A DNA stretch of 64,000 nucleotides, taken from assembly GCA_964019425.1 (NCBI GenBank), contig OZ025818.1, forward strand, positions 124,001 to 188,000, written 5' to 3'. The first letter of the stretch is position 1. Every line of letters starts with the position of its first letter. This document shows positions 40,554 to 51,928 of the stretch, piece after piece. The notes beneath the pieces were generated by a model. It did not search any database and was not told the DNA's origin. It saw nothing but the letters and a program-made list of their open reading frames with translations. A program made the position numbers and the translations under genes. The stretch is from Flectonema sp. DT1601. Taxonomy: Eukaryota > Euglenozoa > Diplonemea > Diplonemida > Diplonemidae.

Positions 40554-43296
40554 TCACCCTTCCTTACCAAATTTCATCATGTTTTTAACTGTTGCGGAAA
40601 CATCTATCGCACCGTGAAGTGTTGAAATTGGTACACGTCTTGTCGGAGGTTTAGATCCGAGATTGCTCTCTGCCCAGATAAAGTTTGCCAACGAATCCAC
40701 TATTTCTTCTGATGTTTTATTCTCAAACGATTCTCCCAAAGCAAAGTGAGATCTTAAAACTTTTTGAATAATATCGTTATACGACATAAGACATTCTGCT
40801 TGATGAGATGGCATTGTGAAGACTGCCCAATCATTAACAACAAGACCAATTACCGACTGATCATTTTTATATTGAATCGCTCGTAATGCGGGTGACAATA
40901 TAATGAGAGATATAAATGCTTCAACATTTGCATATGTGAGGCGATGGGTTTCAGTGAAGCCATCTGCCAATAGGACCTCGTTTTCAATGATAAACCATCC
41001 ATCAGGTTTCCGAGGAAGATTTAAATTAAAACATCGATTGCGTGAAACTAAAACTCTTCGATTATCTTCATTAATAATTTTTGACAATCTGTTTGTTTGA
41101 TAAACTGTTTTAGCAGCAGACGTTAAAGCATTATTATCACACAGTCGATTGACCGATAAACATTGTTGCTGTTCAACTGTCATTCCGATCGAATTTATAC
41201 CTGACCTCGATAGCGATAATAAAACAGCATCTTGTACTTCATGGAAATCACGAGCACCATGTGCTCTTTGCAGATGTACAACAGCCCAATCAAGACAGCC
41301 AAGGGCGCATGCTAATAATACGAAGTACCCATCTCTAGGTAGTAACCAAAGTGATCCAAGTAGTATTCCGAGTTGCGTTTTTTTATAATCTCCTTTTGAT
41401 GTTACTCTTACAGCTCCAAGCTGGACAAGTTCTGATATCGCATCGTTAACGGTATCAGAAATTGGGGGTTCTATGAGATTTTCTAGTACGTTACGGAGAT
41501 TCGAACCGAAGCAATCGAAATTTATAATTTTCAAAGCAATATTAGCGAGGGGTGAATTTACCGCTTCTGCTTCTGGATGATCTCGTCTCCGGTTGTGAGA
41601 TGCTTTTGAAAAAAGATGAATGCACACTCCACGTTGAACTCGTCCAGCTCTACCAGCTCGCTGTTGATTTGATGATTTAGAACACTCGGCAGTCATTAAT
41701 ACTCTGGTTCCTGCTTTCATCAGTGATGTCCTCGCTAGTCCGGTATTAAGAACTAGCGTTACATCAGGTATGGTGATGCTTGATTCTGCTATGTTAGTTG
41801 TTAGTACTATTTTAGTCTTTCCAATCTCACTTTTGAATGCTTTCCTAAACTCTTCTTTTGAACATCCTCTGTATAGTTTTACTACATTGAGATCTGGGTT
41901 TCTTTTTTGAAGCAATTCACGTATTCCCAGAATTTCAGGTTTTCCTGGTAGAAATACGAGGACAGATCCAGTTGGGGGAATTCCTTTATTTTGTATAACA
42001 GATCCCGGAATCGAACGCTGACTTACTAAAAATGTTATAATGTTAACAATTTGAGTTGGTTCCAACCTGCTGTTTGAAACTTTAAAATGACCCAATTGCG
42101 ATAAGTCGTCCTGATAATACTGCTCAACTCCAAAAGTCTTTCCTGGTAGAAATATTTGACTCATATCAAATCCAATAAAATAGTTCTTTAATAACTCCAT
42201 GTTAGCAGTAGCAGACATGAATATGATTGTTATCTTGTATTCATCTAAATTATGTCTCAGTCTGTACAGTAATAAATCAGATACCAATCCACGATCATGT
42301 ATTTCATCAACGATAATAAACAATGCTTTATTAGATTCTCTTGCGTTGTCTAAGACATCAGTAAGTGAATTAGCAAGATAGCCTGGTGTGGGGATTAGGT
42401 TTTTTTTTTTTTTTTTTTTTTTGGTTTTTGGTTTTTTTTTTTTTTCCCAATACAAGACGGTAATACAAACCAGCTGTGCAATAATCGATAGTAGCAGCAC
42501 CTCTAGCAAAAAGACGATCTCCTGATATTTGATATCCAATTGAACTTCCCAAGTCTTGACCTCGTTCAGTTGCAACTCTTTCAGCCAGTGTTGTTGCAGC
42601 AATTCTACGAGGTTGAGATACAATGATACGACCTGGAACTCGACGGGTTATCAACTCATCGAGGATTATTTGAGGGACTTGAGTACTCTTTCCAGATCCA
42701 GTCTCACCGTGAATTAAATGAAGTTTACGACTGCTATCTTCTGATGTCAGAGCATCGTCAACGATTGACTTTATAGAATCCCTTCCATCTGAAGGTATTG
42801 CAGCACAGATTGATATTTTATTACGTAGCTGGTCTTCGTAAAACGTTTGAAACCACCGACTTTCTCTCCATTTCAAAAGCTCTTTCTCTGTACCCGACAA
42901 CAGCACTTCAGCAGCTGACTGCGATAGTTTTGTGGCGTTTCGTTTTCCCTCGTTTACTTTTATCTTTTTGTGTTTTTTTTTTTTTTTTCGATCAGAAACC
43001 GGTGCTAAAAGTTCTAACTCAGATACTGTCAACGGTTCATTTTCCTGTACAATATGTGGTGGTGACACGTTAGCACTCTCACCCTTAACATAACTCGGTA
43101 TTGCAGCAAATAACTTATCCGGGATGACTAAATGAGTTGGTTGTACTACGTGTTTCATAAAACATGCTCTACCCGCGCGAGTATGTGATTCCATCAAGAG
43201 AGAGAATGCCGGAAGTTTCTTATCAGATACCTGACCACAACTCTGATGTGCCTGTGCCAGTTTAGCACCACCAACAATCAACCGTTTACGAGGCAT
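40554..43296 (-). CDS. DEAH-box helicase, two exons
   Basis: Exon 1 is 42459-43296 and exon 2 is 40554-42382; together 888 residues. A 76-nt intron (42383-42458) made largely of two A runs lies between them; the only GT-AG choice that keeps frame uses donor GTCTTG, which is weak, so the exact join may shift slightly. Motifs in order: GETGSGKS, QPRRIAATTLAERV, DEIHDR (DEAH-type motif II), SATANMELL, TNIAESSITI, QRAGRAGRVQRG, then the helicase-associated winged-helix/HA2 region and a C-terminal OB-like end. The set matches the DHX36/DHX57/YTHDC2 type of RNA helicase, which unwinds structured RNA 3' to 5'. The N-terminal 110 residues are basic with a KKKKKHKK run. The upstream gene is the PB1 protein. 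Confidence 0.88.
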
Positions 43297-43599
43297 AATA
43301 CCTACCTGGCTGTAACACGATATTCTTATTTATTTTTGAAGGTAATTTTACAAAATCAAACACAGCAGACTATAAACTAATATGCAAAGAAGTTCTTTTA
43401 CCCACAACTCTCATTTTTTCTAACCTGGAAGCAACAAAAAAATGATGTTAAAAAAAAAACGAACCTCACCAGATTATCTTTAAACTAATATCGATCAGGT
43501 AAATGCTAGGGACAGAATATCAGGGTAAGTAAGGTACTCAAAACGGAAATCTGCTTTAAAGGAGAGGAAATAATTCAATATGTTGAAGGGTTACGAATA
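43297..43599. other. Short spacer
   Basis: About 300 nt, AT-rich. Nothing recognised beyond an acceptor-like GTGTTACAG 13-16 nt above the helicase ATG. Confidence 0.5.
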
Positions 43600-44361
43600 T
43601 TACCTCTCTCGTCTCACTGAGAATCTCTGAAGTCTTTCTCGAAGAACTGTTTCGCGAAGCCTGTCATGTTCTGAAGTGCTATTATGTGTTATCTGGGTTG
43701 GATCATCTTCGCATGCAATTCTTTCTAACTCAAGTCTGCGTAGGGTAGCTTCTTGATTATCTTGTACCTGAGATTGTATTGCCATTTGAGATATCTTAAG
43801 GTTTGATAAAGCGCTTTCGTTCGTGGGTTCTAATTGCAATAGTAGTTTATACCATTTCATAGCATCAGCGTATTGTAAGAGAGAGAGGTAAGTGTTACCC
43901 GAATGAGAAAGGAAATCACGAAGGTTTGGTACATTAGCGTCGAGGATTAATTCGTCGTTTGGAGAGGTGTCAATGAACAGCCAAGAGTTGCAAGTTTTAT
44001 TGTTAACATTTTGTAACTCAGTAGCGTAGTTATCGCCATATATTAATTTTAAAACATTACAAACAACATCTGATACGATATCAGGATGATAACTATTCGT
44101 GTGGTGGTCGTCTATTACTGAGAGCTGTAGTCGAAGTGACTTCATTGGCGTGTCTATACATTCGCTTTCCCATAGGCGGACGCATTCTTTCCACTCAAGC
44201 TGCGACTCGATTGATATTACATCACCTTCGTTGTCATCGTATTGGAGCAGAAATCTTTTACCATCAGACCATCCTTCAACAATTCTCATTACTTCTTCAA
44301 AAGTTTCGGCACTTACTCTTCGTACTTTTTCTTGTCTAACGATCTTAAGTGGAATCTTCAT
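43600..44361 (-). CDS. PB1-domain protein with a TPR-like segment
   Basis: 253 residues. Residues 1-80 match a PB1 domain: a basic first strand (KIPLKIVRQEKVRR) and the acidic OPCA-type loop (YDDNEGDVISIES) that pairs with basic PB1 partners. A helical pair near 155-200 (YLSLLQYADAMKWYKLLLQLEP then NESALSNL) resembles one TPR unit. The C-terminus is a charged helix rich in Arg and Glu. PB1 domains build signalling or autophagy scaffolds by head-to-tail binding, so this is probably an adaptor; no orthologue is assigned. The ATG is 9 nt below TTATCCCAG. It is upstream of the DEAH helicase on the same strand. Confidence 0.8.
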   Translation of the reverse strand: MKIPLKIVRQEKVRRVSAETFEEVMRIVEGWSDGKRFLLQYDDNEGDVISIESQLEWKECVRLWESECIDTPMKSLRLQLSVIDDHHTNSYHPDIVSDVVCNVLKLIYGDNYATELQNVNNKTCNSWLFIDTSPNDELILDANVPNLRDFLSHSGNTYLSLLQYADAMKWYKLLLQLEPTNESALSNLKISQMAIQSQVQDNQEATLRRLELERIACEDDPTQITHNSTSEHDRLRETVLRERLQRFSVRRER

Positions 44362-44890
44362 GAGAAGTGTCTGGGATAAAGAAAAGAATTATTAAATAAA
44401 TATTACATTTATTTTCATTATTTTGACTGACTGTTGAAGGCATTATACGTATTTGTTACTTCATTTACAATGTTGCTGAAGGCAAGTTCAGTCTCTTCTT
44501 GTTATGACTGCTGTCTGTAGGATCGTTTTTTTTTTTTTTTTTTTCCTTCTTTTTAATTTGTTTTTTCTGTTTCAGTTATTTTCCCGTTTTTTTTGAAATG
44601 AATCATTGTTTTTTCATCCCTTTTTCATTCTTTTTTTAATTTTTTTTTTTTTTCATTCTTTTTTTTTTTTCCTTGTCTGGGGGGCTATTGTTAAAGCCTG
44701 AGAGTAGGTATCTCAACTACTTTCGTTCAGCTGCAGTAAGTCGGCTGCAATCACTTCAACAATCCATAATGTAAATAAGCCTCGACTCGACTCAAGCTGA
44801 AATTACTTACTTATTCTTTTTTTAAAAAAAACTTTTTTTATGAAGATTCTAATTATTGTCCGTATTTACCAAATTAAGTGTTATTTTTTT

Positions 44891-44921
<31 letters not shown>

Positions 44922-45481
44922 CCCTCTCCAAAAAAAAAAAGAATGACCGCTTAAAATATTTTTACTTAACCTGGGTGGCAGGGGAACCTCGGGACGAGAC
45001 TAAAACTGGGAATCAGGGGTCTGGGAAAGATGGGACGGGAGGATTCTTTTTCGGCGGCGCAATACAACACACTTATGTTTGATATGCTTTATGTTTTTTT
45101 GCTCTTACTGTTTCTCATGTTTTTTTTCACAACTGCTAAGAATCACTGTTGAATTGTGAAGGCTGATTCTGATGCACCCAACATTTCACATATTTAGATA
45201 ATTGCTTTTATTTTTTTTTTTTTTTCTCTCGTAAATTAAACCTCCTTTTATTTTTGGTTAGATTAAGGCTATATCACAACACCACACACAGTGAGATCTG
45301 TCTGGGGAGACAAGAAAAATAATATCAACACCATGTTGGAAGCCAGAGGTTGCTTCAAAAAGAAATATAATAGAGGTCGCGTCATGCCTCGGTCGCGGGG
45401 GTTTTTCTTTCAGCTGATGTGCTGCAGTTGATTGTCACTCAGCATTAAAGTATAATTCGAATGTTAACATTTACACGTCTA
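44362..45481. other. Spacer with T runs and coding-like islands
   Basis: One minus-strand island near 44960-45075 is open for over 30 codons (AAEKESSRPIFPRPLIPSF) and ends at a GTTAAG donor-like site. Another near 44700-44790 is open for about 17. They may be exons of a small spliced gene or UTR; no family is recognised. Confidence 0.35.
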
Positions 45482-48019
45482 CTACCAGCTGTTGTTGTTG
45501 GCGGGTTGAGGGGTCAATTTTGTTTTAGGTGGCAACGGCTTAGCTGATGGAGTCGGCTTTGAAACAATTGCCTGTACCTTACTTTTACCAGTGGTGTTGA
45601 TGTTGTTATTCCTTGCTGGCATATCATTAGCTGAAACAGCTTTTACAACAATCTTCTTAGCAGCTGAGTTGTTGTTTCTAAAATTGTTGTTGTTGCTGTT
45701 ACTGTTCTCTCTCATTTGCTTCTTTGCTAACTCTACAAAACTTGGATGGAGTCCTCCAATTACATTACCAGTTGACTGAACTTCTACGTGGTACACACCT
45801 GCTGCTGGATCTACAATTTTAATCTGTTTTTTTTTGTTGTAGATATTTTGAGTAACCAAAAATGTTTTAACCACCGAAAAGCAATTTATAACATACAGTT
45901 CCATGCTGCCACTGACGAACAGAAATATTGCCTCGTGACACATCGCGTGTGAACACTACGTGGTCGCCAAGTCGCTGTTATATATTTTTTTTATTTTAAT
46001 TAATCAAAACTAACAAAAATCACATTTTGATAATAATACACACCAAATTGAGCGCTGGTTTGTTTTGTGGAGATGGCGCAGGGGCTATTTTAACCTTAAC
46101 CTTTTCGGATGACGAGTTGACTGGCGGAGGATTCTTTGATTTAATTTGTATGCCACCGGAATTTGTGGGAGGGGAGCTGCCATTTTGATGGCGAGGAGCG
46201 GAATTGATATGGGAGTTCTTTGGTTTAATTTGTGTGTGTCCATTTTGAGTATTCCACTCTCTTCGTGTTCTGTCTCTGGCCTCTTGGCGATTATCTCTCC
46301 ATTGGTCGTCATCGCCGTCATTGAAGTTATCAGTTCGTGTAGGTCTCTTTTCAGGTAATCTTTCTTTCTTGGTCAAACCTAATCCAAAACTCTCACGAAC
46401 GATATTACTTCCAGTCTCATGAACGTCTCCATACAGTCTCTCTCTTTGTTGTCTACGTTGTTCCTGTTTAGCGAGTCTGTGGGGATCTTCAGATTCATCA
46501 TCTGGTCCACGACGGTTTGCTTGCACTTGAAGAAGCTGCTTTACGAAGTCTTCCTTAGGAGCGTCATTTTTGGATGACTTAGAAGCAGCTTCCAGAGCAG
46601 ATTTCACCTTGTCCATCACGTTATCCGACTTGACAGGTTGAGAAGGTGTTGGAACCTGTCTAGCTACCTGAAATAGCTCAGAGACATTAATTCCTTCACC
46701 ACTTGGTGGAGGTGGTGGTGGACTTGACTGGACTCCCATAACAGGTTCTGAAACCTGTTGAACAACTTCCTGTTGCTGCTGCATTGCTCTCGCCTTATCC
46801 CACGTGGCCTGCTGCTGCTGAGCTTTCTTTCTCGCTTCTTCTTGCGCTGCTTCCTCTGCCGCAGCTGCCTTCTCTCGTCGTTCCTTTTCCAGTTGTTGTT
46901 GTTGATTTCTGTCGCGCTCTTCCTTTTCTTCTCTTTTCTTCTCCTCTTCTTCTTCTTGCTCCTTCTTTGCCTTTTGCGCCGCAAATTCTGCTGGACACTC
47001 CCACTGTTTCTCACCAGTGGCCTGGTTATAATAAAAAGCTCTCTTAGACTTCGGGTCCTGTGTTTTGGGATTCAGGTTTCAGTTTGTTAACAGAATGGTA
47101 TAAAAATACTTCTTGTTGCCGTACCGTAAAAAAAAAGATTTCATACCTCGAAGGCTTGCCACTCATTCTTTCCGCGTAACTCTGCAGGCTTTTCCCATTG
47201 TTTCTCTTTAGTAACTGAATTATAGTAGTAGTCTCTACCACTTGTTGGATCTTTGTATGTGTGCCACGTTGACTTCCTCGATGTGCTAGCGGTAGCGGTC
47301 GTAGCAGCAGCAGTGCCAGCAGCCGTGGTCGAGGCAGTGGCAGAGGTAGCAGCAGTTGTAGTAGTTTGCGAGGTGGCTTTTTGAGCCGTTGAGGATTGGG
47401 AGGTGACAGAGGAAGAGGTGGTCGGCCGCTGTTGTTGCTGCTGTTGCGGCTGCTGCTGCTGTTGTTGCGGATGTTGTTGATGAGAAGACGGCTGTTCTGT
47501 TAAAGGCTGCTGTTGGTGTTGGTGAGAATACTGAGACTGCTGTTGTTGCTGATGATGTCTGGGCTGTTGTGATGGTGACTGTCGAGAGTATGACTGCGGT
47601 CTATGTACCGACTGATGCTGTTGCTGTGGCTGTTGCTGATGCTGATGTTGGTGGTGATGAGAGTGATGATGATGATGATGGTGATGGCTACCCGACTGGT
47701 GTGGCCGCTGCTGCTCAGGAAAGGCTTGCATTGGTTGCATCATCATTCCTCCGTACATTGGATGGATATTACTGTTTGGTACAGCCATTGGTACACCAGC
47801 TAATGAGAAACCTGGAATTGTACTTTGTGGTAATGCATGTAAACCAGACATTGGAACCATCGTTTTAAAACTCATTTGCTTCGCATCTTCAACTGCCTTG
47901 TCAGGTGCCGCTCCAGACCTCACCATGAACACCGCGTTTGCCTTCTGCTGTCCGTCTAAGTCATTGTATGCAGGAATGCCTTGGACTGCAAACAGTGCCT
48001 GGTGACCAGGCCATGCCAT
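45482..48019 (-). CDS. Tandem WW-domain protein, four exons
   Basis: Exons are 47147-48019, 46044-47057, 45897-45974 and 45482-45823; 768 residues in all. Introns of 89, 69 and 73 nt start GTATGA, GTGTGT and GTATGT and end in AG, and every join keeps frame. After MAWPGHQ comes a His/Gln-rich tract, then two WW domains about 60 residues apart (STWHTYKDPTSGRDYYYNS and SKRAFYYNQATGEKQWECP), a long charged coiled coil, and a C-terminal segment spread over exons 3-4 (LGDHVVFTRD, then QHGTIKIVDPAAGVYHVEV) that looks like a small beta-barrel. Paired WW domains on a charged helix recall splicing and transcription factors that bind proline-rich partners, such as PRPF40, but no FF domains are seen. The first of the two adjacent ATGs was ruled out because it lies above a TTTCTTCAG acceptor. 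Confidence 0.85.
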
Positions 48020-48218
48020 ATTCACGGACGTGGTACTCTGAAGAAAGTAAACATACAAACAATGTGACAATACCAATAAAACTTATAAAAAGTTCTGTCA
48101 ACTCGGATAGTTTTATTGTACCTAATCGGGGATTTGACTAAAAAGAAAAATAAATAATAAAATAAGAAAAACTTAACAAGAATACTATAATGATGTGATG
48201 GTCACATGAATCAGATGT

Positions 48219-50447
48219 TTACGAGGAAGGCTTGTCTGTCAAGTTGAGTTCTTTCTCACGTTTCTCAATTTCCAGTTGACGCATTTTTAATTTCTGCTCT
48301 TCCTTCTCGAGTGACGTAAGTCTATCAACTGCTTCTTGTGACAAGGATCGGTAATGCGATTCTAAATCAGTCCACTGAGTCGTCCGACGACGAGCAGCAC
48401 TATAAGTACCTCTACGAGCTATGTTAAGAAACATATCAAAAGAGAAAGTAATAGGCATATCTTTCAAGTAATTATCATCTCTGATACGATCCATGATAAG
48501 TGACGTTGATTTAAGCAAATTATCCTTATACAGAATACCGTATACTGGTATGTCAGTGCCAGCATCAGCCGGAGTTAATACTTTCAAACAGAAATTCGGA
48601 GATAAGTCGGGTTTTTTATCATCTGGCAGATTGAGAATATCGTCTTTGTTATCTTCAATGACGTTCATCACGACTGATAGCAAATGATCTCTCCATTGTT
48701 TCCAAAGGTAATCACATTCTTTTAACTCTTCTTGCAGATTATCGAGAGCTGTTTTATTTGTCTCGTCGTACGACCAAACTATCCGAATTATGTTTGCTTC
48801 AAGCGCATGAGTCTTTCGCTTCGCAATGTCTTTTGTTACAGTTTCAGAAAGTTCTTTGTGATAGTGTAATTCTTTAGTAAACTTCTGAAGTTGGTTTGGG
48901 TTCATAGGAGTATTAAGTTCAGGTAGTGATTCCGTTATCAAATGACCTCCTCCTGCTATTCTCAATTTCTGTTTTTGAGAATCAGATAAATCATTCCCAG
49001 TTACTAACAACACTTTTCTATTGCGATCAGAGTCGTTTATCTCTTGCATGCTGTTTGAGCTTTTGTTTAATTCATCCGGCTGTTCTTGTTGTTGTAATTC
49101 TTGTTCAGAATCATCGGTCGGTAGGTTATCAACAAAAGCATTCTTTGCTTCTTCCTTCATCATCAAGAATGCAGCATTGCTGGCTTCAGTTTGCTTTTGA
49201 AAATATGGAAGTTCTCCTCCGTGAGTCCAACGAATTTCAAAATGAATACCATTCTTGTCATCACTAGGACAGAGAAATGATGATTTTGTTTTAAATGAGG
49301 AGAGAAGCTTAACCCAAGAACGGTGTCTGAGTTTGATATGAAACATGTCGTCTTTCATTGATACTTGACAAGCATCTGCATCTTGCATTTGAGTACAGTC
49401 TTCTACTGATGAGATGACATCCATCGAATCTATATGTGATTCATCACTGAAGTAATCGAGAGTAATTCCTGATCCGAATACTTTTGTGATTCCGTCAGCT
49501 GACTTCTTCTTAACTGGATTCATAGGAACTACAGTTGAAGCTTCCAATGTCCCAATCTCAGATACATCATCGGATAGAACTGCTCTGTGCAATTCAGAGT
49601 CTGCAATAACCTCCTCCTCAGGTACATCACAAAATAAAGTCACGGATTTATCCTTTCTCTCAGCATACACTTCTGACAGTGTTCCATGAGCAAAGTCACC
49701 CACACCATTTGGAATTTTCAACGTTAGAATATTCCCACATAATACAATGCTGCTATAATTTAAACGTAAACAACTTGTGTTGGATGCCGACTGTAATTCT
49801 CTTGATAATAACAAAGCATCAGTCTTAGATGATAAAGTATTCTCTGGTATGTCCGACTGCAGTGGTAGTATTGACGATTGAATAAATGGGACGGTTCCGT
49901 ATTTGTAAAACCCAGATTGGGATGCAAATACTCGAGATGCTGCACCGTGAAATCCAGTAACAGATCTCTCAGCCTCGGATAGTATCGACGCTATCAGAGT
50001 AGGGTAAGGAGGTATTGTAAACTCATGATCACCTTTCCAATAATTATCATGAGAAGGAGCAGGTGTGAATGATAAAGCTTTACTCCCAGACTCATCACCA
50101 AGAGCTCCAAATTCTAATACATTTCCAGAATGACCCAAATCAAGGATATCACCACTTCTAACAAAACCCCCTAACTGGTTTAGTGAAGTTATGTATCGGA
50201 TGGTATTGGATACGACGCTTGGGATCATTCCTGGTTTTGCAAAAGGATATTGAATCATAAAAAGGATTTCGTGTTGATACGCATTTCGAAGTCCGTCCGT
50301 ACATATGGCTGCGCATCTCGCCCCCTGAGGGTGTTTTTTATTTCCATGAACCTGAATATTATCCACAACGATCAGGTCAACTATTTCATTTAATGGAATT
50401 CGTTGGTGGGACCAACGACGGGGAAGAAATCTAAACCCCCGAAACAT
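48219..50447 (-). CDS. Unrecognised 742-residue protein with C-terminal coiled coil
   Basis: The frame is open from 50456, but the first codon there is TTG, so I take the ATG at 50447 (MFRGFRF), 25 nt below CACCAACAG. Residues 20-60 (AAICTDGLRNAYQHEILFMIQ) weakly recall the C-terminal domain of SARA/endofin proteins, but no FYVE finger is present, so I do not name it. The middle is acidic and Ser-rich with beta-like stretches; 540-700 is helical with conserved-looking DYLWKQWRDHLLSVV, and the last 45 residues form a heptad coiled coil (LEKEEQKLKMRQLEIEKR). No catalytic motif or membrane segment is seen. It lies between the Aurora-like kinase and the WW-protein gene. Confidence 0.75.
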   Translation of the reverse strand: MFRGFRFLPRRWSHQRIPLNEIVDLIVVDNIQVHGNKKHPQGARCAAICTDGLRNAYQHEILFMIQYPFAKPGMIPSVVSNTIRYITSLNQLGGFVRSGDILDLGHSGNVLEFGALGDESGSKALSFTPAPSHDNYWKGDHEFTIPPYPTLIASILSEAERSVTGFHGAASRVFASQSGFYKYGTVPFIQSSILPLQSDIPENTLSSKTDALLLSRELQSASNTSCLRLNYSSIVLCGNILTLKIPNGVGDFAHGTLSEVYAERKDKSVTLFCDVPEEEVIADSELHRAVLSDDVSEIGTLEASTVVPMNPVKKKSADGITKVFGSGITLDYFSDESHIDSMDVISSVEDCTQMQDADACQVSMKDDMFHIKLRHRSWVKLLSSFKTKSSFLCPSDDKNGIHFEIRWTHGGELPYFQKQTEASNAAFLMMKEEAKNAFVDNLPTDDSEQELQQQEQPDELNKSSNSMQEINDSDRNRKVLLVTGNDLSDSQKQKLRIAGGGHLITESLPELNTPMNPNQLQKFTKELHYHKELSETVTKDIAKRKTHALEANIIRIVWSYDETNKTALDNLQEELKECDYLWKQWRDHLLSVVMNVIEDNKDDILNLPDDKKPDLSPNFCLKVLTPADAGTDIPVYGILYKDNLLKSTSLIMDRIRDDNYLKDMPITFSFDMFLNIARRGTYSAARRRTTQWTDLESHYRSLSQEAVDRLTSLEKEEQKLKMRQLEIEKREKELNLTDKPSS

Positions 50448-50886
50448 GTTTCCCAAAACAACAAAAGTATTTCTGTTGGTGAATTCTTCCCTATAAAATA
50501 AATCAATCCAGTTCCATAATTTTTTATCCTAATAAACGGAATAGTAATTAGCATTCAAGTTCACACCTAAAGTTATACAAAAAGATCTACATATGGGTAC
50601 GGGGTTTACCTATTGTGCTGTTTTTTTTTTTCTCCTTTAAATTTCCCAATCAGTAAAACAGAATCATTCATAGTACTAACAGAGCCTTGTAATTGAGAGG
50701 CCATTCAATTAAGAAAAAAAAAAATGTGTTTAAGTAAAATCTATAAAACGCGGGGCAATTTTTTTTTTTTGGAAAATCTAAAATGTGAAAGTTGCCCTGA
50801 CACGAAAGGAATAAGAATAGAAAAAAAAAAAAAGAAAATCCTATGAGAACAGTAAAAAGTAAAATAAAATCTAATTAAAAAAAGTT
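50448..50886. other. AT-rich spacer
   Basis: No gene or RNA recognised. Confidence 0.6.
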
Positions 50887-51777
50887 TTAAGGACAAGGAA
50901 CGTTATTGGTTCTCTCACTTCTTCCCTGAGGGTAGTATTCTCTAATGAAAGGGTGATCCAAGATCTGTTCAGTAGTCATTCTTTTACTTGGATCGACTAC
51001 AAGTAAATGACGAATAAGATCGTAACAACATTCTGGTAGACGAGGCTCAGCAGGAAACACATATTTCTGTTCAAGAATCTTCTTAGCACGAGTGACATCA
51101 TCGGGCGCTTCGAAAGGTGGTTTTCCAAAGAAGCACTCGTAAGCAAATACACCAATACACCAATTATCTATTTTAGCATCATACGACTTGTTAGCAGCCA
51201 TCTCTGGAGGGAGGTAGTCAGGAGTTCCGCAGAAGGTGCGACGCTTTGGGTGACGGTCAAGGACAGACCAACCGAAGTCAGCGAGTTTTAAATTTTTATT
51301 GGCATCTAACAACAAGTTTTCAGGTTTAATATCCCTATGAATAACATGATTCTTGTGTGCGCAATCAACTGCTTCTGTTAGTTGAGAAACTAACTTAGCA
51401 GTGGTCGCGAGGTCAAATCGTTTTTCAGTCAACAGTCTGTTCCAAGTGTCACCTCTTGCTGCGTACTCGAGTACCAACCAGATGTAGGATTGGTCGACAA
51501 AGTAAGTGAAGAGTCGAAGGATGTTTTTATGTTTTAATTTTTGCATAATATCAAGTTCTCTCTTAACCTGTTTCTCCATTCTATCTTTAACAATCAACTG
51601 TAGATCAAGTCTCTTCAATGCGACTATCGCATTAGTCACCTTGTCTCTGGCTGAGTAGACCGACCCAAATCGTCCTTCTCCTAACTTCTTACCAACTTCA
51701 AAATCCGCCAGTGTCACCGTCCGCTGTCCATGACCTGGGATGTAATGAAGTTCTTGTGCCAACACGTGGGTGGGCAT
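50887..51777 (-). CDS. Aurora-family serine/threonine kinase
   Basis: 296 residues from the ATG at 51777 (MPTHVLAQ). I chose it over 51807 because a TTATACAG acceptor-like site lies between the two, 16 nt above this ATG. The kinase domain fills residues 25-275: Gly loop GEGRFGSVY, catalytic Lys in VALKRLD, HRDIKPENLL, DFGWSV and the activation loop RRTFCGTPDYLPPEM. DFGW followed by RRTxCGTxDYLPPEM is the Aurora signature; Aurora kinases govern chromosome segregation and cytokinesis. The N-terminus is short (about 25 residues), with no clear KEN or A-box destruction motif. It neighbours the multi-IQ protein, which may also act at spindle or flagellar structures, though no functional link is shown. 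Confidence 0.93.
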   Translation of the reverse strand: MPTHVLAQELHYIPGHGQRTVTLADFEVGKKLGEGRFGSVYSARDKVTNAIVALKRLDLQLIVKDRMEKQVKRELDIMQKLKHKNILRLFTYFVDQSYIWLVLEYAARGDTWNRLLTEKRFDLATTAKLVSQLTEAVDCAHKNHVIHRDIKPENLLLDANKNLKLADFGWSVLDRHPKRRTFCGTPDYLPPEMAANKSYDAKIDNWCIGVFAYECFFGKPPFEAPDDVTRAKKILEQKYVFPAEPRLPECCYDLIRHLLVVDPSKRMTTEQILDHPFIREYYPQGRSERTNNVPCP

Positions 51778-51928
51778 TGTTGTGTTTTGTAATCTGTATA
51801 AGTACATTAATTAGTTAACAACGAATGATAATTTTTCAATAATATAAATATTTTTCAGTTTAATTAAGAAACTAAAAGAGACTACTTTTAACTGTGTAAA
51901 TAATAAATAAAACCCTAATACATAACTC

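Noticed and set aside
42383-42458. Lys/Asn-rich insertion in the DEAH helicase
   Set aside because: It consists of A runs between helicase motifs and is better explained as an intron; splicing restores the family spacing.
44880-44930. Very long T runs as telomere or origin signals
   Set aside because: Similar homopolymers occur in nearly every spacer, and their exact lengths may carry sequencing error.
47569-47868. Plus-strand frame rich in Asp/Val opposite the WW gene
   Set aside because: It is the antisense of the His/Gln codon repeats of exon 1.
50445-50456. MGNM start suggesting myristoylation of the 742-residue protein
   Set aside because: The first codon of that reading is TTG and the residue at position 6 does not suit the signal; the ATG three codons later is the likelier start.
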